Assembly (NCBI GenBank): GCA_003427395.1
Contig: BFEA01000364.1
Coordinates: 282,872 to 305,859 of the forward strand
Origin: Chara braunii
Lineage: Eukaryota; Streptophyta; Charophyceae; Charales; Characeae
Direction of reading: 5' to 3'
DNA length: 22,988 bases
Both the position numbers and the translations under genes were made by a program. Below the pieces are notes generated by a model, which worked only from the letters and a program-made list of their open reading frames with translations, was not told where the DNA came from and did no database searches. The stretch's first letter is position 1. The number at the start of each line of letters is the position of its first letter. Positions 9,202 to 19,700 of this stretch are shown piece after piece.

Positions 9202-9320
9202 AGGGCCCGGACTGAACTGCGCAGCCTAAGTTTCAACTGCAATTGAAACTCGGGCCCTGACTAAACTGCTAAAACGCAGTTTCAAATGCAATTACAAACT
9301 GCCTTCGTGACTACGCCGTA
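9202..9320. mobile_element. MITE-like element, family 2, copy B
   Basis: Contains GGGCCCG paired with CGGGCCC around AGTTTCAACTGCAATTGAAA, then a CTAAACTGCTAAAACGCAGT block. The 21 bases at 9,261-9,281 equal the complement of 7,930-7,950. The two copies lie in opposite orientation. Ends are approximate. Confidence 0.55.
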
Positions 9321-9975
9321 GTTACACCAAAAAAGAAAAAGGTCCGTTTTGAAGGGTCCAGCCCTGCCGCCCCAAGTGACCTCCCGAGGCACCCTTGGGA
9401 TTTTTGTTGATTTGGCGGGGATGCACATCCATTTCAAGGGCGGACACTTGGCTGCGGGGATGTGAAAACAATTACCGATTGCAAGGGTACGTCATTAGGG
9501 GGGGGGTAGAACGACGCTTCCTTGAAAAACAGCAAATTCCAAGTGGTGTAGAACAAGGCCCAAAACCGAAATTCGAATTACGGCCAGTTGTCGTTGATCT
9601 TCCTTCCGTGCACGTCCGTTAAAATTGGAGCCATGCAGAGAGGATGAGGACGGCCCATGCGCAAGGGTGAAACACATGAATTGAGAGGAATTTCACCCGT
9701 CATTATTCCTCTCTTCTCCCCAATTAAAAGAGCTAAATAGGGCTGGGAGACGAAAACAGAGACATTGCTTAGTAGGGGATCGCTCTACGTTTTGTTACTG
9801 GGAATTATGGATTGTTCCTTTGTTGAGCCAGTTCGGGGAAGATTGCAGACTTGAGCGCGGTTTCCGGCACAAGCCTAAGCTGGGTGAGAGCCCCAGATAA
9901 CTCCAGGTTGAGATGTTCAGGAATTCCCGGCCATAAAATGCAACATCCTTTTTTTTTCTTGAAAGAAAAAAGAAA
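9321..9975. other. Intergenic sequence, no gene seen
   Basis: Mixed composition; no protein pattern, tRNA or clear repeat. The open frame near 9,395-9,622 lacks any recognisable domain. Confidence 0.5.
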
Positions 9976-10170
9976 GGGGTAACTTCAGTAGAGTCACAAA
10001 CACAAGTTATAATTGCACTATGGGCCAAGATACAGTTTGCAATTGCACTTATGGCACCCCACCTCGCCAGAAAGCTGGGTTGTATACATTGCCCAAACTG
10101 CAAGTCGAAACTGTATCTTGGCCCATAGTGCAATTATAACTCATTTTTATGACTCCCGCATAGTTTCCCC
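9976..10170. mobile_element. Palindromic MITE-like element, family 1, copy B
   Basis: Starts GGGGTAACTT and ends AGTTTCCCC. The left arm contains ATAATTGCACTATGGGCCAA and GATACAGTTT, and the right arm contains their exact complements, so the arms pair over about 75 bases with few mismatches. The centre carries a CACCTCGCCAGAAAGCTGGG-like loop. It is less diverged between its own arms than copy A at 6,075-6,271, suggesting a younger insertion. Confidence 0.8.
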
Positions 10171-10430
10171 AAAAAGAAAAAGAGCTAATTATAATACTAA
10201 AAGAACAGGAAGTTCTACAGAGTCTTCTGTCAAGAAGTAGAAATGCAGAAAATCCTTCCCGGCCCTTTTTTCTTTGTTTACATCTTTTGTGGCTGAGATC
10301 GAACAATTTCGCACACTCGCGCAGAATAGGGGTAGGGATTTATTTTCTCCCACCCGAAATTATTGAATCCATCGGATGCCATCAGCATCCCAACTCCGCA
10401 CCTTGCTGAACCTGGTCATCAACAGCTGTG
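10171..10430. other. Intergenic sequence, no gene seen
   Basis: AT-rich unique sequence between the family-1 element and a TG tract. No feature recognised. Confidence 0.5.
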
Positions 10431-10451
10431 TGTGTGTGTGTGTGTGTGTGT

Positions 10452-10494
<43 letters not shown>
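10431..10494. repeat. (TG)n microsatellite
   Basis: TG dinucleotide tract of about 64 bases with one C interruption near 10,456. Confidence 0.95.
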
Positions 10495-10495
<1 letters not shown>

Positions 10496-11279
10496 TACCA
10501 TGAAGTCTCATGCCCTGGCTGAATGCGGAACTTCCAGGAACAAGAGAGGACGAAGGAAACGGAGCCAATGACCAACCGGCACCGGGCTCAACGAGCTCGG
10601 CAGATATTCTTTTCTTTTTTTTCTTTTTTGAAAACTCCTATTGCAAATCACAATATGGGAGAGGTAGGGGAGGACAGAGATTCTTTCTCTTCTCTCCTCC
10701 TTCGTTTTGTACGGCTTCGCTCCACCACTCACAAAATGTGAAACTTCATAACAAATATTCGTCCTTTTTTTGTACCATTTCTTCTTTTTTTTCCCCGTAT
10801 CGACCACGGATCAGATATCAACTGATCACATATTATCAGATATTAAAACGAGAATGAGTATTCTACTAGAAGATGGAAAGATATAACCCCATAATTATTG
10901 TCTTTTTTCAAGTTTTTTGCATCTTGCGGGGGCCATCTCCCAATAGCAACATTGAGTTTCCTCCAAGGGTCCCCCGCGAAAGTTCATTATTCTTTTTTTT
11001 TTCCTTTTGTTTTCCTAAAATAGGCTATATTCTTCTCTTTGATTTCACCTTTCACCTCCTACCTATCACTATGTCTATACAGGGGACCACTGCAAGCATA
11101 ACTGTTTCTCACAATCAAGAAGACACAAATGTAAAAAAAAAAAAGAAATTGCCGCCCGCCCCGATCGGCCGTGGTCAGGGAGTAGGCTGCGCCACAAATT
11201 TTCTGGCCTGCCCTGGGATTTAGAAATGCACAATCTTTTTTTTTTTTTTTTTTTTTTTTTTTGTGCAATCTAGCTGTTA
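10495..11279. other. Intergenic sequence, no gene seen
   Basis: T-rich tracts alternate with unique DNA, including a T run at 11,236-11,262. No protein-like open frame or RNA gene was recognised. Confidence 0.5.
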
Positions 11280-11280
11280 C

Positions 11281-11328
<48 letters not shown>

Positions 11329-11466
11329 NNNNNNNNNNNNNNNNNNNNNNNNNNNNNNNNNNNNNNNNNNNNNNNNNNNNNNNNNNNNNNNNNNNNNNNN
11401 NNNNNNNNNNNNNNNNNNNNNNNNNNNNNNNNNNNNNNNNCCCCCCCCCCCCCCCCCCCCCCCCCC
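11280..11466. repeat. (GA)n tract, 112-base N gap, poly-C tract
   Basis: A GA tract (11,281-11,328) runs into an assembly gap of N (11,329-11,440), and the sequence resumes with 26 C. Low-complexity DNA flanks both sides, so the gap is probably a sequencing failure in a simple repeat and its true length is unknown. Confidence 0.9.
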
Positions 11467-11794
11467 ACCAGCTACCACGTGGCCGCAAAGGTTGTGACTG
11501 GGCCGGTCATGACCAGGGGGCCCCCGTCATGGCTGGCGACCAAGGCCACGGATGGAGCGGTCACCGATCGGGGGTATTCACTGCCAACCACACTACCTTA
11601 CAGTCCCAAAACCCCCTCGCCCCTAGACAACAACCAGCCTACCGGCGACTGAAATACCGAGTGCCCTGGCGTTTACTCCTTCCTTTCTTTTCCTCTGTTC
11701 TTCCTTTTTCTTTTAGAAATAAAGGGCGACGGTCTTAGATATCATCTTCGAACCGAGCAGCCGTAAATTTCGATTTATTTTCATTCATCTGTTT
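11467..11794. other. Intergenic sequence, no gene seen
   Basis: GC-rich to about 11,660, then T-rich. An open frame across 11,529-11,738 has no recognisable pattern. Confidence 0.5.
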
Positions 11795-11870
11795 CTGTTG
11801 GATTTCGAACTCAGGTCTGCATTTCAACAGTGCATGGGTGTATCAACTGCGCTCGGGCAGTTAGTACATA
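11795..11870 (-). mobile_element. tRNA-derived SINE head
   Basis: On the minus strand CCCGAGCGCAGTTGA (about 11,842-11,856) resembles box A and CCTGAGTTCGAAATCC (about 11,800-11,815) resembles box B, at tRNA-like spacing. The stem does not fold as a working tRNA. The body would extend leftwards and was not delimited. Confidence 0.5.
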
Positions 11871-13752
11871 TTCTGGTTTGGGAATGGAGCGGATAGGTCA
11901 CAAGTAATGAATGACTTTCGAGGGCATGAGTGTGACGCACCAACTTCTGTGCATGTACGAGTTTTTGAGTCCCCTTTCTTTTTTTGCTCTCTGGGTAATC
12001 ACGGTAGATCTGATCCAGTTCCAGTTCCCCTACCCAGTCCAGATTGCATTTTCTTTCTTTATTTATTTTTTAATTAAAAAGGTTGTGCAGGTTGGAGATG
12101 GCCTTAGGGGGGACTTTGTCACATGGCTATGTGGCCCCCGCGGTCGCCACCGTGGGCTCTATCCCAGCCATCGGTCAGGATCTCAACCGCGACCGCGGAC
12201 CACCGCAGTTGGGTCGTGGCCGCAGGCGTTCGGGGATTTTTCCTCGCCCAAAAAATGGGAGTGGGACGGTCGCGGGAGCTCAAAAAATATAACGTTGAAG
12301 TAAACGAAAATTGAAGGCGGAACCATCATGTCTTGAAGCACACTAGCATTAACCCGACAGTTGTTTCGGTCGGTGCCAGAACGGGCACTCGTCAGGGGTT
12401 GCACTACGGTGTGAGAAGAATAGGTAGAACTAAGGCTCGGACCCCACTGGCCGGCGGCTGGAAAAGTTTTGGCATGGAAGGGCAATTGCGGACCCCATTG
12501 GGCCGCCAGATGCACCGCCGGCGGTATGCCAACGTCTTTTACAGACCCCACTGCCATTCTGGAAACACTGCTGGCCGTGTTTCTACTCGACTGGCGGCTG
12601 GAAAATATCCGCCAGAAACCGGCGGCCGTCTTCCAAAACGTCCTCTAGACAGGTAGGGGCTCGAAAGTGCCGAAAAGTTTCCATCTCTGCCGGCCGCGTA
12701 TGGTTCACAAAACGGGCGTCTCGTACGTCGGTGCGGACCAAGCCGAAACGCAGCGGTCGAACGTCGTGTCGCACTTTTTGTCCAAACGGGCCGTACGCGG
12801 TCCCTTCAGATGGTCCCCCATCGTGGTCCCGCTGCATTTCGAAACGCGGGAGCGGCAAATTTGAATTCAAACGGTGTTTGAACGGAATTTTCCACCGTGC
12901 CAAGAAGTACTTGGGGCGGAGAGAAGGAATACAGGCCATTGCGCTCTCTGTCGATCATGTGGCCGCAGTTTTTGTCACGACCTTGCTGGTCTGAAATTGT
13001 CTTCTTCGTTCGAGCACCGGGTGGAAGGTCGATCTGCCATGCGAGTACTCACAGGACTTGCGCATTTCGGACGTGTGGCTTCCGTCCAAGGTGCTTCCAT
13101 GTCCCACGGTCATCCTTTGTGGAGTCGTCGTTGGACGCATTCGGATGCCTCCACTGCGGTCCGGACGCTACTGCAATTTCCTGTGTTCAGCTCCGGACGT
13201 GCAGCTGCGCGAGCCTCTTTCCGTGGCAGTGGTTATGGTGACGTGGTTGTTCGAACGTCGTTGTCGCCGTTCACTCCGATGGCTGCCCCACAGAGAACCC
13301 CATCCGCATCTTTCGTCGTCCATTCCCCGCGATCTCCAGCCTGCAGCGCAGGTCCCCCATTGTGTAATCGACAAGCGGATGTTGGCAGAAGTGCAGGAGA
13401 GCGTGTGCACGTCAACAGTGGACACATGGCGATCGGAGACAGCACGGCGCCATCTACACATGGGTCTGGTGGGGGAGGTCGCTGCAGTTCTGTGAGGGGA
13501 TGTCATGTGGTTGTCGTCGTGGCGAACGCGTGTTGTGGCGGCCACGTGGACGGTGTGTCGCTGCTTGTTGTGGGCGTAGCAGTCATTGTCGTCCTCGTCT
13601 TCGTGGTAGGGGTCTTGCTTTTGTCGTTAGTTGTCACGTTCGTTGCCATTGGCCTTCTCTGCAGGCGTCTGTAGTCATCCTCCGTACGGGTAGGGCCAAA
13701 GGTGCCATCTTTCATTGTTGATTACGTGGTGTGCTCCGGTGGCAATTCGGTA
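11871..13752. other. Intergenic region upstream of the Myb/SANT gene
   Basis: No gene is supported. From about 12,080 the composition becomes GC-rich. Short repeated blocks occur at 12,440-12,640: a GGCGGCTGGAAAA block near 12,453 and 12,592, and a GACCCCA(C/T)TG block near 12,439, 12,491 and 12,545. An open frame at 12,874-13,674 is long but of unusual composition (poly-Val from GTCGT-rich DNA) and ends before the Myb/SANT gene. The promoter of that gene presumably lies in the last few hundred bases. Confidence 0.5.
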
Positions 13753-15021
13753 ATGGAGTCCACACGTTGGACGGGTGACGTCGAAGTTCGTTCCGATGGC
13801 AGTACTGACATGCACGTCGGCCGTGTGCATGCACGGCCCCATTCTCGGGTCCCGAGCATGCATTCCTTCGTCGCCGTGCGTCAATCAACGCCAGCCGTGC
13901 AACGTCAGTACTTCCCCTCACGTGCGCCTTCCCAGTCGTTGCCCTTCGATAGAGGGTGTGGTAGACAGTCTCCCGAGAGGTTGCATGCAGGCCTTCTGCG
14001 TGGTTGTCCACCAGCGGTGGACATGTGGGACGACGGCGGTTTCGCCGTTGATGATCACTCTTTCTCCGTCCAACAGCAGTGCGATTTGTATGCAGCGAGG
14101 GCATGCATAGAAGTGACGAGCATGGGTGCAGGTTTTGGCATGCCGGCGGCGGGCGCACAGAACATGGACATGGGTGGCACACCTTGGTCTCCCCAATGCA
14201 CCCAGAGCACGGTGCGGTCGTTCGGCATGCGGTGTTCTCCATCTCCTCAGCTGGGCGTTCACACAGACGGCCCGGGGTATCGTACGAACACGCGGCCGGT
14301 GTCTCTCGAGACTCGCATGGATTCACCGTACGACGAAGGCACTGTCGTTTCCGGAGGAGCCGGTGAAGACATTCATGCAGAGCACGAAAGTGTTGTTCCA
14401 GTGATGGCAAGGTCGATGGGCGAGCAGGGTGATGCACAGGGCCGGGGTGCGGAAGGCGGGGAGGGGAGCAGGCGGTTGGCGAATGCTCGACCGTCGGCTC
14501 AGAAGAAGCAAAGCGTGCCATGGACGTTGGACGAGCGAGCGAAGCTTGCATTCGTTATGGGCGAGGACGATGCCCTTATGGCGGATGCTAACGGCCAACA
14601 CCGATTCAAGTAGAGCAAAGAGCGGTATGCGTGGGTGACCGATAGGATGAAGGACGTTGGCTTCAAACACAGGACCGTCGAAGACTGCCGCAAGAAGTGG
14701 TCCAACATGCTGCAGACGGCAAAGCTCATCGTCGAAAAGTGTCACACGTCTGGACAGCCATCGTATTGGAATCTATCTGTGGAGGAACGAAAGGAGAAGA
14801 ATCTCCAGCTGTCTTTTGAAAAACCGTTGTGGGACGCTATGCAGTGGAAACTAAACCGTTCGTCGATGAGGTGTGACAACACCTTGGCTTCAGAGAACCT
14901 ATCAGGGGATGGAACAGATCCATCACCGGGGGGAGGATCGGATGAAAGATGCGCGAAGTCGGACAATTCTGAACAGCGATTTCGTCAAAACGGACATTTT
15001 ATATTTTTTGAACGAAATTGA
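13753..15021 (+). pseudogene. Myb/SANT-like (trihelix-type) DNA-binding protein, one in-frame stop
   Basis: An ATG at 13,753 opens a frame that runs to the stop at 15,019-15,021 (about 422 residues) except for a TAG at 14,611-14,613. Residues 1-250 are low complexity. The domain begins near 14,515 with VPWTLDERAKLAFVM and continues after the TAG with RYAWVTDRM and CRKKWSNML, then the FEKPLWDAMQW end typical of plant Myb/SANT-like proteins. The three helix tryptophans are present. The TAG falls between helix 1 and helix 2, so a product ending there would lack DNA binding. A single transition (CAG to TAG) could explain it, but the ancestral codon is not known. It faces the Ulp1-like gene tail to tail. 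It probably bound the DNA of the surrounding element (inference). Confidence 0.7.
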
Positions 15022-15078
15022 AATTGTCATTTTTTAGATGATTGAAGTGCAAAAACCATTACAAATGGGCGTTTTGGT

Positions 15079-15213
15079 GTGAGGGGTAAGGGGTAAGGTA
15101 TAAGGGGTATGGTGNAAGGGGTAAGGTGTAAGGGGTAAGGTGTAAGGGGTAAGGTGTAAGGTGTAGGGGGGTAAGGTGTAAGGTGTATGGGGTAAGGTGT
15201 AAGGTGTAAGGTA
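15079..15213. repeat. Heptamer array GG(G/T)GTAA
   Basis: About 19 units of seven bases, mostly GGGGTAA and GGTGTAA in mixed order, with one N at 15,115. It lies between the 3' ends of two convergent genes. The complement reads TTACCCC/TTACACC, which resembles a telomere-type repeat in its G-strand bias but is not the plant TTTAGGG sequence. Confidence 0.85.
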
Positions 15214-15347
15214 CCATGCAAGGGGCAAGTGACACAGTGCACCGAGGAATAATTAACACCTTATATACATTGTTTTTTGTCAAGCGCCACCTCGTGCCAA
15301 CCACATCCGCTTTCTTCGCAATCATACTACATAATATCACGTACACA

Positions 15348-16289
15348 CTACTCACGAGCCACTGTGTCCAACGCCATCCGACGACGTATCGCGGGTATGT
15401 CATATGCGGTGAAACAAAAAGGCGGAAGTTGGCCCCGTGCCAAAAGTGACGCGTACGTGAGTACAAAGGCCCCACATTCGTTCGTGTCATGTTGCTTTGG
15501 AATGCCCTCTACATTCCATATGTGATTGAATGGTCTCATGTCCGCCTCTTTGCCTTGCGATTTCGATCTTTCGAATAAAAACTTTGCAAACTCGCCGGTC
15601 ACTTTTAACGCGAACTCTTTGTCGGGGTCGAGGGGGTCGTAGAATTCGAATTTCCTCCTTCTCAAGTCAGCCACGACCAAGGTCCAGTGGTCCTGATGTG
15701 CGATATGGAACGGAGCAATAATCAAATCCATGTCACTTATAATTACATCCTGGTACCAGCGTTCGACCTCTCGGCCTCTATATCTCATGTCATTATCGAA
15801 AAGTTTGACCCAAAAAAACGAGCTCAGCACTGATACTCTGGGAATGCGACCGTTTCCTTCTCTAATGACTATCTCATTATCCGCATCGCATTCTGCGTGC
15901 TGTATTCTACAGCAGTTGTCTAATGCTACGAGGTTAAGATAAAAGTTGATCACGTTGTCGCTTAACCACTGTTGTTCGGCGGCGAGTAAAAGAAAATCGT
16001 TGCGAGTGAGTTGCAACACTTCGTTATTGTGCGCATCTTGTGTGCCGACAACAAGATACCTATTCCCGTATTTGCGAATGATATGCGCTAGTGCTGTCAT
16101 CTCCCTGTCCGATAAAGACGAATTTGCTAGATGCATTGTCCATCCTTTTTTGCACAATCTTGTATCTGTTGTTGTCATTTGTACTGTACACCACAGACGA
16201 TGAGGAAGAGGATATTCACGCGGGCGGATGGGGCAAGTATTGTGAGTGCATGGCAAAATGTTTTGTGAGAGTTGATGCATGCAAGGCAT
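15348..16289 (-). CDS. Ulp1-like (C48) SUMO/ubiquitin-like cysteine protease
   Basis: Open frame of 313 residues without damage. The Ulp1 catalytic layout is complete: His201 in HQDHWTLVVADL, Asp218 in FEFYDPLD, Gln266 and Cys272 in KQHDTNECGAFV. The WLSDNVINFYLNLV segment near residue 108 is the substrate-channel motif usual at the start of these domains. Family members remove SUMO-like proteins from targets or process precursors; in plants, many lie in transposons. The ATG at 16,289 gives the longest frame, but an in-frame ATG at 16,178 (before TTTDTRLCKK) is equally plausible, since the first 37 residues have no conserved look. It lies about 480 bases downstream of the decayed ParB-methylase gene on the same strand. 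Confidence 0.85.
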   Translation of the reverse strand: MPCMHQLSQNILPCTHNTCPIRPREYPLPHRLWCTVQMTTTDTRLCKKGWTMHLANSSLSDREMTALAHIIRKYGNRYLVVGTQDAHNNEVLQLTRNDFLLLAAEQQWLSDNVINFYLNLVALDNCCRIQHAECDADNEIVIREGNGRIPRVSVLSSFFWVKLFDNDMRYRGREVERWYQDVIISDMDLIIAPFHIAHQDHWTLVVADLRRRKFEFYDPLDPDKEFALKVTGEFAKFLFERSKSQGKEADMRPFNHIWNVEGIPKQHDTNECGAFVLTYASLLARGQLPPFCFTAYDIPAIRRRMALDTVARE

Positions 16290-16457
16290 ATTTTTATTAT
16301 TTCTCTAATATTTTACTTGTATGAACGTGATTCACATATGCAGTCATTCATTCCTCGCATCGATCGACAACCCTTATATAGTACGCCTGCAAACACACGT
16401 CCATGTCGCAACAAACGAGAGATAGACAGATATATAGATAGATAGATAGATAGATAC

Positions 16458-16512
<55 letters not shown>

Positions 16513-16768
16513 TGTACGTCGAGACGGGCAGTCAATCTAAACATCTCAGGTCTATTAAAAATTTGAGGTGAAAAAAAAAAAATACATAAATGAAAAAACG
16601 ATGTAGAAGTGGTGCCTACGGAGACTAATACGAATTTTGTTTTAAACAAAACAACGAACCAAGTCAATTACACAATTTCATTCAACAAGGCACAGGTGAA
16701 GTTGTAATCATATCACTGGATTCTCCCCCTCCAATTGCACCCCTCCCGCCTCACCCACCCTCACCCTT
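16290..16768. other. Spacer between Ulp1-like and ParB-methylase genes
   Basis: About 480 bases with a GATA/GA microsatellite (16,431-16,512) and an A-rich tract near 16,570. It should hold the Ulp1 promoter and the end of the upstream gene, but no element was identified. Confidence 0.6.
16431..16512. repeat. (GATA)n/(GA)n microsatellite
   Basis: GATA tetranucleotide tract with a few GACA/TACA variants, ending in GA dinucleotides. It lies in the putative promoter of the Ulp1-like gene. Confidence 0.9.
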
Positions 16769-19700
16769 TTAATCAATATCCACGGTTAAGGTGTTGAGGT
16801 TACGAGAACGGTGCATTCCCTCCACATCCCCTCCCTTCCCGCCATCCCCACCGGCCCCTCCCTGTGGTGTCAGCGGTGATTGTGCATCACCTTTGCCAGT
16901 GCATAAAGACGGTTGCAACTGACTCTCCGCCACGCTCGGCCCAACATCAGACTCTGACTCGATCTCGGATCTGATGCATTGCAGCATTTGTTATCAATAA
17001 ACTCCCGTACGTGGCACCTGCATCCGGCGGCAACGTCGTTGACACATCGATGGGTGACGACGATTGTGTCGCGGTGACCGAGATGGATTTTTTCGATATT
17101 TGCGGCTTAGACGTGATGTCAACCTCTTGAGGCCCGACAACAGTAGTCCCGTCATCTCCCCTGTGCCCTGCTTGCGCGGCCACAGAGGCCGGCTCAGCCG
17201 AAGGCATGAAATCATGAGAGCAGCTCCCCTCCAAGGTTCTGGCGGTTTGATCAACCTTCCAGTTGATTGACCCGCGCGAAGGACTCGAGCGCAGGGCATA
17301 AAATTTGTTGCTGTACTCCAGTTGCCGATTGTCGCGCAAGACATGAAATAATTCTTCGGCCTTGTTTTTGATGGCGGCCTCGCTCTGCTCTGGATTCTCG
17401 ACGCGCACGCGATGCAAGATCGCGAGTTCCGTCGTTTTCAACCAGATGTTCTTTGACATCCAACGAAAAGTCTTCCAACCGCTTGTGTATTTCACCGCCA
17501 TCTTCCACTCCCCATCTTGGATGCACGGCTGTAAAACGCCCTCATGCCATATGATGTCATGGCCCCACTCATCCTCGCCTGTGTGGGTGTGTTTGCCCTC
17601 CAATAAATATATTGTGTCTGGGTCAGCACAGTAGCCTGAAGGAATTGCATCGCCTGGTGCGAGCGTCGACGCCTCGCCTGGTATCTCAATGTCGTCTTCT
17701 TCATTGCCACCGCATCTTCCAATGTCTTGCAATGCAACACTCTCGGACGGGGCCACCATTAAGGCGACGCTTGGGGCGGCCACCGGGATGGACCCTCCGT
17801 GCGAATGGACAGTTCCGTCTTCGTGAGCTTACACCATTCCACCGCACGGAACCTCAGCACATGTGTCCTCGCCCTGTTCGAGGTCGGAGTCCGAAGAATC
17901 TTCCTCGCTCTCGACGGGGTTAAAGCCATCGCCCGATTTCGCGAGCTCCGCGTAGTCCTTGGACGTCAATTTGTCTTTGCGAAGATTGAACTTGAGGATC
18001 TCGCATCGAGCAACAAAGTCTCAAAGGCGCCAGTGAGAGCACCGTGATAATGTTTGAGGGTCTCTGTTGCCTTTGCTTTCCTATATATATGTTTCCCGTC
18101 AAGCCGTCCTTGTGGCATAATGCGAAACAAGTACTCCCACACCTTCAGTCTCTTAGGCCCCAACTTGTGGAACATGTCCCTGTTCGAACGATGTTTGCAA
18201 CACGGTTTCTCGATGTGACAGTTGCATCTGTCGTCCTTGACAAGTATATCGATGAACTTTGTCAAGTATGCAGTGTCCTTTGCCGACTCGTCACAGGCAA
18301 TGACATTATTCCCTGCCTGTAATAATTCCCACACAAGACTCGCGTGCGCCCTACCCAATAAAAACACACCTTCCGCCTCCCCGACGAATGACCCACACAA
18401 CGAACGCAACTTGCCAGGCTCTCGCTCCCAGATGGAATACACCACACTTTCATCGCCCTCTATGCCACCGTGTTTCCCCAGACGCTTCCCGAACTTGTAC
18501 TCCACAACATGCACGTTTGTGAGGTCATTGACAAGGCGGGGTGCGACCGTGACCTTTCTCAGATCCCCTCCCTCCACGTGCAGGACAATGGCCATCATGT
18601 CTCGACTCGCCGTAGCGATATTGCCATACCTCGTGATGTCATTCGATGGCCAGTCCACCCGTTTCCAGGTCGCGAGGATGAGTTCGATGTCCTCCCACTG
18701 GAATAAGCAACGCAGAACATCACTTTGCACCTTCTGTGGTGCGAAGACAAAAAAAAACCAATTAACGCCACAACACTTAGTCACCATAGAGTGCAGAGCA
18801 TCGAACTCTTGAGAGGTCTATGTCGTGCAGAAGTAAGCGGGGGAGATGTCAAGGATGACGGCCCTGCAGGTCATTTTTTGCGCCGCAGCGACGATGTCGT
18901 CTGGCGCAGCCAACACTTCCTTCAATGGCATGCACACCGGTAGCAATGTTGTTTGTTTTTTAAGTTTATCCCACACGATATGACGTGCGCTAGAGGCGAC
19001 CCGTTTGACCTCCGCCCGAAGCAGATCGAGCTTATCGATTGAGGTGTATACAAACACCTTAAAGTGGAACGGAGCCTCCTTATACATTGTCGCCGTAGGG
19101 CCCAAGCCTGATCCTTGCCCTGCCTCCTCCACCCCTCCAAGCCGTCGAGGGACCGTCTTCACTTTGTTGACATGCAGCTTGTCCCGTTCCTTATCCCATT
19201 CAGCTGCACAGAGACCGTTAGGCCCATACCTGTCTTCGAGGTCCTTGTATGACATGAAAAAGACATTATTCCACTCATCGTCCGCCCTTCCCTCGGCGCG
19301 AAAAACAACGTAGTTGAACATAAGGACCATGTATCGTTCCTTGCGCATGATGTCGAGGAGGCACTCCGTATTCACTCTCGGAGGCATGACCTTGACGTTC
19401 GTCGCGACCACCTTCCCTTTCAAGAGGAGGAGCAGTGCAACTTCCCTCTCGCGGCACGTCAAATCCCCAAAATTTTTGAAGTAGGAAGGACAAAGATCCT
19501 TCAACGACACGGTGGAGCCTTTGGGACCATCTCTCGCATATATGCAATGGTATAATGTTCTTTGCCCCTTGGCTGGCGCCCCTCCATCCTACCCGGCATG
19601 TCAAGCGGTATTTTACCATCGCCAACTGGCAGCTTCCTCTCGTTGAACATCTCGAAGAACTTCTCGACTAGTGGCCACACAGCCTCGGTGGATGTGGCGA

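Noticed and set aside
12874-13674. Open frame of 266 codons, hydrophobic at its end, in the same frame as the Myb/SANT gene
   Set aside because: The Val/Leu-rich end comes from GTCGT/TGTCG-rich DNA and no domain is visible; the Myb/SANT gene has its own ATG after the stop. A highly decayed upstream exon cannot be ruled out.
13712-14551. 279-codon open frame on the minus strand
   Set aside because: It lies opposite the Myb/SANT gene, whose domain is recognisable and continues beyond it; composition is that of an antisense shadow.
15079-15213. Internal telomere remnant
   Set aside because: The unit GG(G/T)GTAA is not the plant TTTAGGG or the TTAGGG repeat, and the array sits between two genes of the same unit.
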